Positions 11,541 to 23,799 are shown, counted from the stretch's first letter. The stretch is DNA of 64,000 nt from Prostheceraeus crozeri (GCA_907163375.1 CAJQUW010007984.1:62001-126000); one strand, 5' to 3'. Program-made: numbers and translations. Notes: generated by a model not told the origin, from the letters alone.

Positions 11541-12160
11541 TGTTTTGGATACAAGCCGATCAGAAGCAACAACTAATTTATAATTTCAACAATGTTCTTC
11601 ATGAAGTAAATGCAGAAGCAAAAGTCTTTGTCTCTTTTGCATATCTACACATGTACATACGTGCGATGTACATTGCACAAAGCAAGGGAATGGCGCGTGG
11701 GATTACTTAACATATTGAAGAGGAATGTCGCTGAGGTATCGAAAAGTGATTTTCTAGAAATTTATTTTCGTAAAGCTAACACCTGTTCCTCGCAAAATTT
11801 TTCTTGAATCTACATGCACACTTATGATTTTTTGTATATGTAGCTGTATAATGCCAATGTCTTTCTTTGATAGCTCTTCTTGGTGGATGATGGAATGGAC
11901 AGAGAGAGTCGAAAAACATTCGCCCCATTTTATTCGATGGACAAATACAATTTCTCGACTAAGATTGCTTTCAGAGTCACGAGCCAACGAAAGTCCAACT
12001 CATCAAACCGGGAGTATTTTTTGAAATGTAAACTTGATTGGGAGGTGGAATGAACAACCGTAAGCACATCTGGAAAAATTAGAGCGAAATCCCAAAGCCT
12101 GGCCTAGTTATACACATCCCCAACCTCTCAGAATAGAGATGATCCATATAGTGCTCAACT
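11538..12160. other. No gene recognised
   Basis: Nothing supported here. It may include the decayed N-terminal part of the hAT transposase that follows. Confidence 0.4.
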
Positions 12161-13640
12161 TCTCTCGAAGATATAGTCATAGAAATAAAGAATGCTGTTA
12201 CTTCGGCCATATGCCTTGACACACTCCTGATGCAAGCAAGAAAGACCAAGCGCTCAATGATTATTCGATTTGTGAAAAGAAAGAGGGGTGACGTGATTGA
12301 AGCCTTGCTATATATGTCACTATGCAGAACACGCTGACGTGAAAGCCTGTATAACCAATGTTCTCATTATTGATTAAATATGACCTAAGCATGAGCCAAA
12401 TTGCGTGGTCAGAGATACGATGGGTGTGCACAATGGCGGGGGCAATATCGAGGATACAGCTCGTGTGAAGGAACAATTGATCAGAGGCACACTTTGGTAC
12501 ATTGTTTATGCCCATCGCTTGAATTTAGTAGTTGTTGATACCGTTCGCACAACGTTACTCGCACGTAACTTTTTTCGGGTGTTGCGCAGAAATTGTACGA
12601 TTTTATTGAACAATCGACCAACACGACACGGTCTCTTAAAAAGAGATTCATAAAGATGACAGTCCAAAGGATGACAATGATGAGAACGGTGCATCATGCA
12701 GTACATTGACGTCTCTGAGTACGAACTCGTTGTGTTTCACGTTCCCAAAATTGCACGTTTGGCGAAAATACACCGCAGTTGCGACGGACGCTAAATGACA
12801 TTTCGACAGCATGCAAATTACGACTCAGATACGCTGGAAATGCAATTTGCGCGGGGGGGGTTCCAATAGCGAATTTTCAATTTTGTCTCGCTAACAGGGG
12901 TTCGTTGAAATTTTGAAGCTTTGTGATATTGCATCGAAACACATTTGCAATCAGCCAAGATAGACATTCTGGCGGTGTATCCTTGTTGGGAAGCATTATC
13001 GGCTCAATTCACTCTCAGAGAAATCTAGAAGAAATATATGAATTTGGATCGGGAGCCGAATCAATGCGAGTGCGACAGCATTGGCGTTGAAGTTATTGCT
13101 CCCCGTCGCAGAAAGGTTCCTCAAGAATCGATGCAAATTCTGCAAATCAGACCTACTTGATTTAAACAGGAATGAGCGGCGTTGAATTCTACTATTAGGT
13201 CATAGATCTCATGCTCAATGCTGAGAGCAATGCAACGATTTTTAGTATTGAACTAAATCCACTATTGAAATCAATACAAGCTCTTGGATCGCCGACACTT
13301 CAGAATTTGAATTCTTTGTTGACACTACAGGCAACATTTTATCCCCCGTGAATATTCCATGTTCAGATACGCTTTAAAGCGGAATACCAACTTGATTTGT
13401 ACACCATTATCTTCAAACGCAAACCGCAACAAATGACTGCACGAACTTATATTTGTACATGGTTAATAACAATCAGCACAAAATGCCCTTGCATCTTTAG
13501 CCAAGTTGAACCCGCCTTGTACTACTTTTGCCCGTACATCATCAACTTGTGATCGTTCTTTTTCCGTTGAAGTTTGTTAAAAAACAACTTAGGAACCACA
13601 TTGCCCCAGGACCGTCTAAATGACTTTGAGGGTCATATGC
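12160..13640 (+). pseudogene. hAT transposase (ZMYM1/DUF4371-like), decayed
   Basis: Plus-strand frames carry, in the right order, pieces of a hAT transposase. They are an IIRFVKRKRGDVIE block near 12265, a LSMSQI then RYDG block near 12390-12425, AHRLNLVVVDTVRT near 12510-12550 with LARNFFRVL after it, TTFARTSSTCDRSFSVE near 13520-13562 (the C-terminal dimerisation core), and NNLGTTLPQDRLNDF near 13580-13625. The frame shifts several times and stops interrupt it, for example TAA at 13572 just before the last block, so it is a dead copy. DUF4371 and hAT C-terminal domains are the expected family. No terminal inverted repeats were identified for this copy. Confidence 0.7.
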
Positions 13641-15603
13641 AGTTGAAGCAGCTCGATCCCAGAACTATCCCTGCCGCTTGCCTGACTACTTCTGGGAAAC
13701 ATTTGCTGAGCGTCGCAAAAGCTTTCCACGTGCGAATCAATCATACCAAGCATCTCATTACTTGGGTCTCTATATGCCTTATCTACATGTATCACGTAGA
13801 TTTAAGATTTAGACATAACAACATCTCTACGCGAGCGGCGCTATTCACTCACACACTGCGCGCACCAATTGTATGTACGTGCAAACAAGTGTAATTTCAA
13901 GACCAACTATACTTCAAGTTGTAAATCGGTTTTTCTACATTGTATGTATGTGAAAGTCATTCCAATTACAGTTAAGTGTTAGTAGCCTACATATCAGCAA
14001 CATTATGGCCCTATACAATTACAAGTTGCAAGCATCTTATATGAAAACATTTTAAATGTAATGCATGCAGTTTACATTAGAGGCCTATACCGGGAGGCCT
14101 ACATGTGATTTACCGTGTATACATAACACATAATGTGTGACGTTTGCTTGTACATGTATGGCGGCGTGTATAACACAGAATTTCCTATTCGCGTTTTTAT
14201 TGCTAATTCTAACATGTAATTCATAGCTTTCCAAGTTTGTGCTTGTGCCATGAAATCCGCAAAGACGATTGATTAAATCCATGATACCATGCCGATAGAT
14301 TTTCTAGAATCATTTTTGTTGACGTGTAGATTTACGCCTCGACCAATTTAATTTTTATGTGCATGAACTGGCCGTTCGATAGCGCGCGCGAAAGTTGTTT
14401 TAAATTAAATTAAAAAAAAAAGAAACAAAAAAAATAAAACCCGATTTTTGTGTACTGTACCAAAACACTGATGGTAGTCCATGGCGCAATCCATCAGATG
14501 TTCTTAGGAAGCATTTGTTTGTAAGACGTGTATTTTCCTCATAAACCAGTTGTAACTTTTTATGCCTAGCGATTGTTAGACCTTCACAGCACCATTTTTA
14601 ACAAGCTTTTTCATCCTCGTTATTGTTTTCTTGATCATATGAAACACATGCACTACACAACCACTATCCTTGTTTAGGCATACACAGTGATATTATGTAT
14701 GCATGTAGACCTATGTCTTTTTAACACATCTGCTATTTATTTGAATTGTTTTCGATCCACAACCACTAGATTTTGTGAAGTACCTGCTTATAATACTCAG
14801 TAGGTAGATTGTTTCCCTTGTCAATCGTGTTTTCGATAGATTGAATTGTTAAATAGCTGAGTTTTCAGATATCTACAAAGCGGTGTTTTCTAAGTGTATC
14901 ACGTAATTGTTCAGAGATAATGAAATATAAAACTTTTTATCTTAACTCTGGTCCAATCTCTTAAACTGTGTAAAAAGGCGAATGAATGAATAGAATTCAA
15001 CAATCAAAGAGCAAGAAATAGAAATTCAAAATATGTACATTTATAGGACCTAAAGGCCATGGGGTTACCCAAAAGCAAGGGTCACGGTCACGGGTGAAAG
15101 TCAATGGTGTGGCGTGGACCCATAAACTTATGAACAATGATGTCACAAAAATGGGCCTGCTCAAGTTTTTGCGGCGCACGACGCCCCTGGATGTGTGGGT
15201 ACGGTAACACTCCCGCTTGGTCTAGTGACACTCAGTGAAATGAAAAATTGATGACAAGTTCGGCGAGCTCATTGTTCCAGACTCTTATACGTCAGCTCGC
15301 GGTCATCAATGTAAACTCAAAAGATTTGAATTTAAACTGTAGTGGAGAGAGTTCTCAATTGAAGTTGCAAATCACTGGAATTCCCTCACAAGTGAAGAAG
15401 TAAATATCACTTCAGTGAATCACTTTAAATCAAGTTTGCACGTCGCAGACAAAACATTTCGTAACATCAGCACAGTACATTGAAATTGAACTGTAACTTC
15501 GTGACATCAATTTGTTCAACTCGGAACTTTCATCGCTATGAAAACTTTTATTATATTGGAACTTAGAAATTGTTGACAGCTTGAAGCTTTCTTGTGGAGG
15601 TGG
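13641..15603. other. No gene recognised
   Basis: AT-rich sequence with an A-rich tract at about 14409-14440. No recognisable domain on either strand. Confidence 0.5.
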
Positions 15604-15610
15604 GATATGC

Positions 15611-15827
15611 CAAAGACAGTGGAAAATGTAAAGACAGTAAACTCGTAGAAAATTTGGAAACGGTATATATCTATGATGAGTACAAAAATATCCATGGTAG
15701 CTCCTATCTTCTTATGTATGAAAATTATTCGATATCTTCGTTGAGGACAATTAATTAAGTTGTTTCCAAAAGCATAACATACAAAGATAGGAGAGTTTTC
15801 AGTCTTTGAATATTACATAGTCTTTGG
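15611..15827 (+). mobile_element. Hairpin MITE (CAAAGAC family), copy 1
   Basis: A 217-bp element beginning CAAAGAC and ending GTCTTTGG. Further inverted blocks nest inside (CTCCTATCTT against AAGATAGGAG; TAAAGAC against GTCTTTG). It is flanked by GATATGC (15604-15610) and AATATGC (15828-15834), a 7-bp target-site duplication with one mismatch. About 90% identical to the copy at 53918-54130. There is no coding capacity, so it needs a transposase in trans. Confidence 0.85.
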
Positions 15828-15834
15828 AATATGC

Positions 15835-16224
15835 AGTACAGATTGCGCATATACTCGTATTATTATTGTATCTATGTTATTATTACATCAATACCCGTTT
15901 GGATCATTATTTTGATTATCTGTATTCAACCTGCTTGTGTTTGATTTGATGCAGGTAACATTATCATGAATTATAAAGTTTGCCTACAACTCATTAGACT
16001 AGTAAATAAGTCATTACAAGTATTACTGCTCATCATACAAAACATGCTATCAAAGTGCGAATAATTGCATTGTCAATATTATGTTGCAATAGGCAACTTT
16101 CGCTTATGCGGAGTATATACCGGTATGGCTACTATTCATTCATTCCCTATATGCTATGTGGAAATTGAATTATGTCAATGGCATAAGTTGAACAAATAAT
16201 GTCTGAAGATCAACGCCTTAACCA
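15835..16224. other. No gene recognised
   Basis: AT-rich sequence without supported features. Confidence 0.45.
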
Positions 16225-16330
16225 ACCGGTATTGAGACACCAGCCACCATCCCATTCTCAACTGGCCGGTTTTGAATGCACCGACCGCCGACTGGCCGGT
16301 TTTGATGACGCCGGCCAACTTCTCTGAACG
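16225..16330. repeat. ACTGGCCGGT tandem motif (ACCGG family)
   Basis: ACTGGCCGGTTTTGA occurs at 16261 and again at 16291 (30-bp period), flanked by other ACCGG motifs. It belongs with the dispersed ACCGG-rich repeats at 9860, 26081, 38941 and 54234. Confidence 0.5.
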
Positions 16331-16559
16331 CTGACGCGACCACAAGCCGGCTCCAATATACACAACCTCGCTATACGCAACATCGCCGACACGTAAAGCA
16401 TCTTTCCCTACCAACCCTTGTTGTGCGTATAGTTACTGTCTCGCTAATACGCTAAAACAAATATAGCTCGCTGTCATGTTTTTTGTTTGAGTTTTTTTGC
16501 AATAATGTGACAAAACATCAAATAGATTCAGCCAATTGTAAAAACTGTGTATCATGATG

Positions 16560-16830
16560 AAGCTGACTGATAGCTTATGCTGTCTGTCAGCTTTCATAAA
16601 AAAGTTCTGTCGTCTTCATGCTGAAATCCTGCATCAAAGAAAACGCTCAACTTTTTTTCATGAGACCTACTGACCGCAGCTGACCACACATGAAAGTGAA
16701 ATATATGTCAAAATAATCTATGGAACATAAGTTTTTGCGTGGTATATTGCTTATCAAAATTGATCCAGGAATTCAACACGAAAATTGCATTTGAAAATGG
16801 GCTAACTTTTTTGTTTTATGGGCCTAATCT
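16560..16830 (-). repeat. Dispersed repeat, copy 2
   Basis: Reverse complement of 4985-5260 with about 75-80% identity by eye. The type of element is unknown. Confidence 0.65.
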
Positions 16831-18088
16831 TTCTTTTGGAAAACATCACCACGACAAAATGATGTTAAAATACGCATGAAAACCTGCTGTATAGTCGTTC
16901 AAGTGGTTCAGCCATTCCGAATTTCATAGGCTGATTTCATCCTTTCCGAACCGCATGTACTGACGAGTTAATGACAAAGCGAAAGATCTGCGGCTGCCAA
17001 GGAATAGTGCTAAATTTGTTCAAGATTGGTGACATCCTTCCAATCAATGTCCAAGCGAACTGGCACTCCGCAATATTTTATGCAATTTCAATGTAGGCCT
17101 ATCGACAAGCAATGTGTCAATTTTTGCATGTGTAAAAATTCCCATGAGTAAACTTTGGGCTTTAAAGCATGAATAAATACAACGATTGCTTACATCATTT
17201 TTATCTCTTTAATTTAAAGTTTGAAACAACAATTTTTAAAAGAGCGTTATCAAAATACATGGCTGATCTTTAAAATTATTTTGTTGGTAACGCGTATCCT
17301 AATTTCCCGTACATGGATCCCTTGCCCCGATATACTTAGATTTCAAAAATACTTCACGTAAAATTTTCCTGGAAAACATCTTTTGCGTGTAGTATGTGTA
17401 CTGAACATTGTACAATAAAATCACAAAAATATTCCACATTTCAATTATAATGCGTGAATTTGTCATTATAAATGCGTAATTATCTAAAAATGTCTAAAAT
17501 TGGATATTGGTAGGGCAACTAGACCATCCGTCTGTAGTCACCGGCCATCGTAGTCTCGAAGATTTCTTGTTCATTCTTGTTCGTCACGTCTTACATTATT
17601 GACCACCTTTCTAAGGTGACCCGTTTTGAAAGCTAAAAAGAAAAATTCCACACCATGAAAATTAAGCTGAAATAGCTAAGGGCTAATTAGGTATTTACTG
17701 AATTAAAGCATCTGTATACTGTGAGGAGCGCGACGCCCGGGGTTCGTGCGCACTTCGTGCGTTCTAGTTACACAAATTGCGGGGGAGGGTGGATTGTGTA
17801 TTGGGTTGGGATGAAATTCGGGATAACTGTGGGATTGGGCTGAAAAACTTCAGTTGTGTCAAAAACAAAAGATAAAATGCGCGAGTGAATTGGGGCGACA
17901 ACCGTGAGAGTCTTATATATAGACATTATAACACACAAAAAAGACATTCTTTAGATGGAAGATGAGAATTTATTTAATAGCACACGACTAAAAGAAACAT
18001 CGCCGCGCAACTCGCGCGTGAAAAATGAGCTCTTATCCAATATAAAATCATACTAAGAATTTGACACAAGAACTCCGCGACGTCTACG
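16831..18088. other. No gene recognised
   Basis: AT-rich sequence with no recognisable frames or repeats, apart from a short GC-richer patch near 17725-17760. Confidence 0.45.
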
Positions 18089-19122
18089 CTTCCATTTTAA
18101 TCACAGAAAATTTGTATTCAAGAATTCAACACATTTATTTCAAGATTCCAAGTTTATATTTCGGATTAAAGCATTTCTATTTTTAACATCAACACTTAAA
18201 TTTCAGAGTCTTCTTCTGTGTGTTTATATCACTTATATTTGGAAATACAACACTTGAATTTCACATAGTCATATATAATTAAGAAACAGACTCTATATTT
18301 CAGATATGATCATTTATAATTAATTTTTAGTCATTTATATTTCAGAATTTTAGAAAAGACAATTTATATTGATGAAAGTGTAAACGATGAATTATATTAC
18401 AGAGCACATCAATTTAATTTGTTATTGCATATTTTTTGAAAATTCCTTATCTTTGAACGTAAAGTAACATTTTCAGGAAAATTGAAGCTTCGATGTTATC
18501 TTGCATTCAATATTTCAAAATTGTTTCATCACTCTCTGCATTTGTCATTCTAACACGTCACCATTTGCAGGGGGGGGGGGGGGGGGGGGTGAGAGCGCTG
18601 TTATGTACTACACATTTCAACGTATCTCTTACACTTGTTAGATGCATTTGGACCGACAGCTGGAGAAGTGCTAAAAACTTGGTTGGGGGTTGGAGAGAGT
18701 TAAAATTCATCCTGTCTGAAATTTAAAAATTACTTCGGAATGAAATACTAATTTTCTGAACTGAGATGGATGATTTCTGAAAGATTTAAATTGTGAAATA
18801 ACCTGAGCTTAAAATGTTAGACATACACATGGTAAAAAAGTTAGACACTGGAATGTGTTAGAGGTGGAGTATTGGGATTGTTTGAAGTGTAGAAATTAAT
18901 TATAGTATCATATCCTCAATGTAAAGTCTATTTCTTAATTATATAGGCCTAAGTGTTGCATTTCCAAATATGAATGATGCAAACAATCAGAAAAAATTCT
19001 CTGAAATTAAAGTGTTGATATCAAAAATTTAAATGCTTTAATCCGAAATATGAACTTGGAATACTGAAATAAATATGTTGAATTCTTGAATATAAATCTA
19101 GAGTTCCGTAATTAAAATGGAG
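18089..19122. repeat. 1-kb foldback (large inverted repeat)
   Basis: The left arm 18089-18330 is the reverse complement of the right arm 18891-19122 at roughly 80-85% identity. Shared blocks include ttcaagaattcaaca, atttcggattaaagcattt and ttaattaagaaa-type segments. The loop of about 560 bp holds a G-run of about 19 bases at 18571-18589. The sequence could form a stem of about 240 bp. A foldback DNA transposon or MITE is likely. No clear target-site duplication was seen. Confidence 0.8.
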
Positions 19123-19381
19123 GTGTTGTAGTAGGTATACTCGTATGTGATATTCTATCAATCAAGTTAAGTCCACAAGGTTGTAAAAAGATAATGGCAG
19201 AATTCTTGTCGTCAGTCAATGCCAACAAACTCATGGTTGCGTTCAAATCAAAATGAATTGGAAAGCTGGATGACTTTTGCCTAGGAGCTGATTTGAAAAT
19301 TTGAATTTCAAATGACTCCGCCGTCTAGATTGATGCATCGATATCTAAGTCAGATAAGTTCATCACTTTTTCAGTACAGCC

Positions 19382-20544
19382 CATAGAAGTAGATAATATT
19401 ACACTAGAATGGAAGTTTGCTATCTTGCCTATGTACAATGATGGCACATGGAAAAATCTATGGTTTGTAGATCATATTCGATCTAAAACATTATATCATA
19501 GTCAAAGTATTTGCCAAGTTGGTTGTGGAAGTTGTTGACAGCAAATTGCAGGATTTACATGAAGAGAATTGCAAGTGAGATGCAGTGTTTCATGTGAAAT
19601 AGCCTACTATTCCATGGATTAATATAGTATGTCTATTTGTAGCCGTCACTGACAACTATTTTCCAATTTTCAACAGTGGAATACGAATTGAAATTTGGTT
19701 CACAGAGTCATAATCGAAAGTAGTCGAAGAACATTTCTAGAATTCAAAGATAAAAATTCTAATTATTGGATAATTTCTCCTCCTAACGGTCAAGAAACCT
19801 AGCGCTCTTCTGGAATAAACACATCAAGGCTTCTTTAAGCGACAGTAATTATCAGATAAATGAAAGGTCCGTTGGAACTTTTCAATTAAACAATATATGA
19901 TTTATATGAACAAAGGGTATGATATTTTTCAAGGCTTCCCCCATTTATTCCGAAAGGCATGCAAAGTGTGTCTAGAGGAGGTCACCTTATATCCCCTTCG
20001 ACAATGCGCGCCGGGCGGGAGGGTGCCGGTGCGAAGGGGGGGTGGAAAAGGGGAGAGATGGGGGGGCGGGCTGGGGGGGGGGGTAGGATTGTCTTTGGGC
20101 GAACTGATTTCCAAGCGAGGCTGGGGGGGGGAGGTGGAGGGGGGGGGGGGGGGGGGGGGGGGGGTGGGGTAATTCAGTTCTGTAAATCGCGCACAATACA
20201 AGTTGCATATGTGTCCTGCTTATACTCTTGATTGATTAATAGGAGCGATATTTCCAAAATGATGACCATACAAGAACGTTTTTAAAGGATTTCCATTCTC
20301 CGACATCTTGTCGCTGCCAGTATTTTGCAATTAATTCACTATTGCTTTTGTGTACAAATGATCTTTGGACAAGGGGCAACAATCCAGATCACAAATTGAC
20401 TTGATAATTGAAAATGCCAACCCGAAAACAAGAAAGCCAGCTTGTACAATTTGCATTTTGCCCCAACTAAGTTCCTCCGGCGTGTGCTATAATGTTCATG
20501 CAATTTCCATTCTAGGACTTTCTATGGTATTGTTAATTTCTATG
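19382..20544 (+). mobile_element. hAT-like non-autonomous element (CATAGAA family), 1163 bp
   Basis: Terminal inverted repeats CATAGAA and TTCTATG are flanked by a perfect 8-bp target-site duplication GTACAGCC (19374-19381 and 20545-20552). A second inverted block, CTAGAATGGAA, lies about 30-40 bp inside each end. An 8-bp duplication and a CA start fit the hAT superfamily. There is no transposase. The interior holds the G-rich tract at 20038-20165. Relatives are at 40798, 54658 and 63690. Confidence 0.85.
20038..20165 (+). repeat. Extreme G-rich tract (G-quadruplex potential)
   Basis: Many runs of 4-25 G, including about 25 consecutive G near 20140-20163. Frames of Gly or Pro repeats on both strands are by-products of the tract, not genes. 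Confidence 0.85.
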
Positions 20545-20552
20545 GTACAGCC

Positions 20553-21424
20553 TGTAGCCCTTAGTTCTTTCAACGTAGCGAGGGTCTTTTCTTAAATTTC
20601 AAAATTTCACATTAGTATCTTCTTACAAAAGATCCCGTGCCTGTACTTTACAACGTTGTCTGCCATTGAGTCGATCGAGGTTATAATAAGCATGTCCTCA
20701 AACAACCTCAAAAATCGCTCATTATGCTGCAGCATTGTGCTTGCTCAGTTTACATTACGTGAACGATCACAATTCGCAACATAACAACGAAATAGACAGT
20801 TGATTGTTAGATAAGCGTACACGCAACTCTTACAAATTACGTAAACTCTGAACTGAATGCATCGCCGACTGAGTTTCCCCGTCTTGACGTGCAACTTACT
20901 GTACGAACTACGTTGAAGCAATAGGAGCAATATTATCGTGGAACAACTTCAGGAATCTTACACTCCCGAATAGCGATCATAGCTTCCCACCTCTCCGCAT
21001 CACTACAATGCAATCAACTCGGGGAATATGTAAAACTCAATGCGATTTGAACTGTCTCTAGATTACAGTTCTGTGTAATGTTACTGCTCCCAGCTCAAGT
21101 TTTGTTACGTCAATGAATACGATGACTTCAAATATCTGACTAGCTCATGAATTGCGTATTCCGTCACGACTCCCCAACCCTTCATTATCGGCTATCGTTT
21201 CCCTGAAACACCATGGTAGAGAGCCGACGGCTGATGGTGATAAATTATCAGTGACTACAGTTGCAGCAAGGGACGAAGAAACGATAGACGCGCCAGCCAG
21301 CATCCATATTCGAGTTCAGCTGGGGCTAGCGTCCTTCACCCGATGTGACTCGACACAACGTCCGCTTGGCACAATCGATGCAAGTTACACAAACAGCCGA
21401 CAGCTCTAATCTAAACCTTACATT
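20553..21424. other. Upstream flank of the bZIP gene
   Basis: No gene recognised. An 85-aa plus-strand frame at 21152-21409 lies in slightly GC-richer sequence but has no recognisable domain. It may be upstream regulatory or 5' exon sequence. Confidence 0.4.
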
Positions 21425-21502
21425 GTTTTTTTTATCTTTTTCTTTTTATTCTCTTTTTTATATTTCTTTTTCATTGTTATTTTTTTTTTTTTTTTTTTAT
21501 TA
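21425..21502 (+). repeat. T-rich tract upstream of the promoter
   Basis: About 78 bases, nearly all T with a few C and A, 290-360 bp upstream of the bZIP start codon. Such stiff tracts often border nucleosome-poor promoters. Here that role is inference. Confidence 0.7.
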
Positions 21503-21540
21503 GTTATTTGGCTTCAGCGCGCAAGATGAAATCTTCACGT

Positions 21541-21787
21541 CGCTAGGCAACCAATCAATAGCTCTCGTCAGTTTATGTCAGCGCAGGCTAACCATCGACG
21601 CTTGAAACTGCGCGCAGTGCTATACGTGATTCAATCCACCAGTAGGAATTATGTCATATCAATAGGAGGCGATTTCGGGTCAAAATTTTCGTATAGCCAG
21701 ACGGCGGCGGTGTCGGTTTAGCGCCATGATATAACTGTTGGCGCGGAGAATAGTGAGGACGTCAGAGCAGGCGTCCGCTCGGTGGAC
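21541..21787 (+). promoter_or_regulatory. Promoter and 5' leader of the bZIP gene
   Basis: GC- and CpG-richer than its surroundings, without a TATA box. It contains CCAAT (21551-21555), two TTATGTCA sites (21573-21580 and 21649-21656) that resemble PAR/E4BP4-type bZIP sites (consensus TTAYGTAA), and a CRE-like GACGTCAG (21758-21765). These are sites the encoded bZIP proteins could bind, so autoregulation is a reasonable inference. The transcription start is not determined. Confidence 0.55.
21726..21734 (+). other. Minimal upstream ORF (Met-Ile-stop)
   Basis: ATG ATA TAA ends 53 bases before the main start codon. If it lies in the leader it could reduce or delay initiation at the main ATG. 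The context gcgcc-ATG-a is moderately good. Confidence 0.4.
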
Positions 21788-21826
21788 ATGATTTCATCCG
21801 TTTCGTCGCCCGAAGAGATCGAGCAG
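21788..21826 (+). CDS. bZIP gene, coding exon 1 (residues 1-13)
   Basis: Begins with ATG and encodes MISSVSSPEEIEQ, then a consensus donor CAG|GTAGGT at 21827. The exon is 39 bases, so the junction with exon 2 is phase 0 and gives EQ-MVGDPVSS. It lies at the end of the CpG-rich promoter block, which supports it as the first coding exon. No domain is encoded here. The ATG at the start of exon 2 could also serve as a start in other transcripts, because the frame is the same. Confidence 0.7.
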
Positions 21827-23799
21827 GTAGGTGCACCCCATACCACAGGTGATGACAGTTATTAAGGAAATGGAAATTAGTTACAGGATTCTACATCAGG
21901 CAGAAATTATCAGTAAGTGACACAGTAAATCGTTCATTTTTCGAATTGATGATTAGTAGATTGATTACGCAATATTTATCATACTCGAAAAAAATCGAAT
22001 GCGGGAAAATTTCTTGAAATATTTTTGTGCCTCTATGAAATGAAGGAAAAATAGGATTTTTCCGATTTATAGTTGTCAATTGTTGCTTTAATTTCATGCT
22101 GTCCATTCAATGAAAGACCTGTATTGCCTTAACATAATAAATTAGGGAAATCTTTTGACCAATAATTCGTTTACTGAATGAGCAGAAGATAAATATCTGC
22201 GACTGATGATGTGGGTTTAACACTTCGATAGATGGAAATGACTTGTTTCGTGCTTAATTTGCGATAACAGCACGTGATGCAACGATTGATAGTAAAGTTG
22301 TTATGAATTGTTTTAGGACATGGAGCAGGTCAAAAATCAGACTATGAAGAGGTCAGAAGTGTGTAATATTTGACGTGGGTTTAGCGGAAAAGATCCCATT
22401 TCAATATGTTTCAAAAAATGTATCACTCTGGAGCGCAAGTTGAGCGATCGATGTGTATTATTATCATTGCTAAGGACCTCTGAGGCAGCCATCGTGCCTG
22501 AGCACTACTCGAATCTTTACATTTATTAGCAAAAGCATGCATGTCATTTTCTATGCGTACCACAACTAACAACCTGAATCTATTACCTGGATATCCCTTG
22601 TCGTGGGTTGGGCGAAAGTACACGGGTGGGATCATAAAAACTTGAATATGCATATTTCTGAAGCAGCAAAGTTCAATGGTATATTATTTTTAGAACATTG
22701 CTATGAGAGTTACCTATTGTTTAACATAGTCAGAATTACGAATGTTCACGCATGCAATAAATAGGGCTTCAATGCATTTTCTGAAACGAAGGAATCAATG
22801 ACCACACCATCATTGCTTTTAGTCACATAAGTTATAGAAATGGTGAAAGCAATGTTTATTTATGTTGATAAAACCTTTGCATTGACAATGGTAGATTTCA
22901 GTGTTATGAAAGATAGTGACTTCGGTACGGTATTGGGTACTTATGGGCTATCTCCGCCCACGTTTTCAAATTTGTCTAAAATCCGTAAAAGTGAATCAAT
23001 CGCCGCAAAACTTTAGGTACATGTACTTGAGTATATTTTCTACCCACATACAAAATTTTTGTAAGTCGGACAATTTCTTTGAATTAGAAACAATAACGTG
23101 AAGTGTAGGGATGTCTTCAGCTTGATCTGACTTCGTCTGTTCTACACATTGTTATTCGTGTGTGCATTGTTCTCTCTCCCTCTCTGTCTCATCCGCTGCT
23201 ATTTGAAATCTTCCCAAGACCAGTACCTTGCCACACCTTTTTTAGGCTAAACATATTTGTGTAAGGAATGTGGCCTTGTCATTATCACTTCACTGACTGT
23301 CGCGAAATTACTTTGTCAACCAAGTGTTGTCTGATCAGACGATGTCACAGACAAGTGAGACCAAGATGCTGACATTGCTGACACTTGTCGTGTCTAATTC
23401 AAGAAGTACTTTCTCGATTTGCATGAATTTTGGCATGATCGTAGAAAATATCCTCACCTACGTGTACTTAAAGTCTTGTGACGATCGATTCACTTTTACG
23501 GATTTTAGACAAATTTGAAAATGTGGAGGGGAGATAACCCATAAGTTCCCGGTATTGTATTTCATGAGCACATAATTTTCCATGATCTTTGGAAACTCAA
23601 CGTCAGTAAAACATACTTGATGTTGTGCGTCAAATAAAAACGTATAGTAGGAATCTTGGAAATGACATGGGTTGTGTGATGCACTTTCGCTTTTTTTACA
23701 TTGAATTATATGTATTTTTAATTATTGTGATTTGATGATAACAATGCATTACCACCTCCGTTTTTCGTATTATTAAATTTTTCTTTTTTACCTCTTCAG
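21827..23799 (+). other. Intron 1 of the bZIP gene
   Basis: 1973 bp, GTAGGT to CCTCTTCAG. It holds the inverted repeat at 22925-23555. No other coding sequence is seen. Confidence 0.65.
22925..23555. repeat. Inverted-repeat MITE in intron 1
   Basis: The left arm (about 22925-23085) matches the reverse complement of the right arm (about 23395-23555) at about 80%. A near-perfect core, tttagacaaatttg, sits inside the arms, and ACTTATGGG blocks lie near the outer ends. The spacer is about 310 bp and no protein is encoded. A partial relative may lie near 30860-30890 (aatttgaaaacgtggggga). The target-site duplication is not clear. Confidence 0.75.

Noticed and set aside
19897-20231. Gly-rich and Pro-rich frames on both strands
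   Set aside because: They are low-complexity translations of the G-rich tract inside the 1163-bp element, in several frames at once.
21152-21409. 85-aa frame upstream of the promoter as a separate gene
   Set aside because: No recognisable domain and no splice or promoter support.
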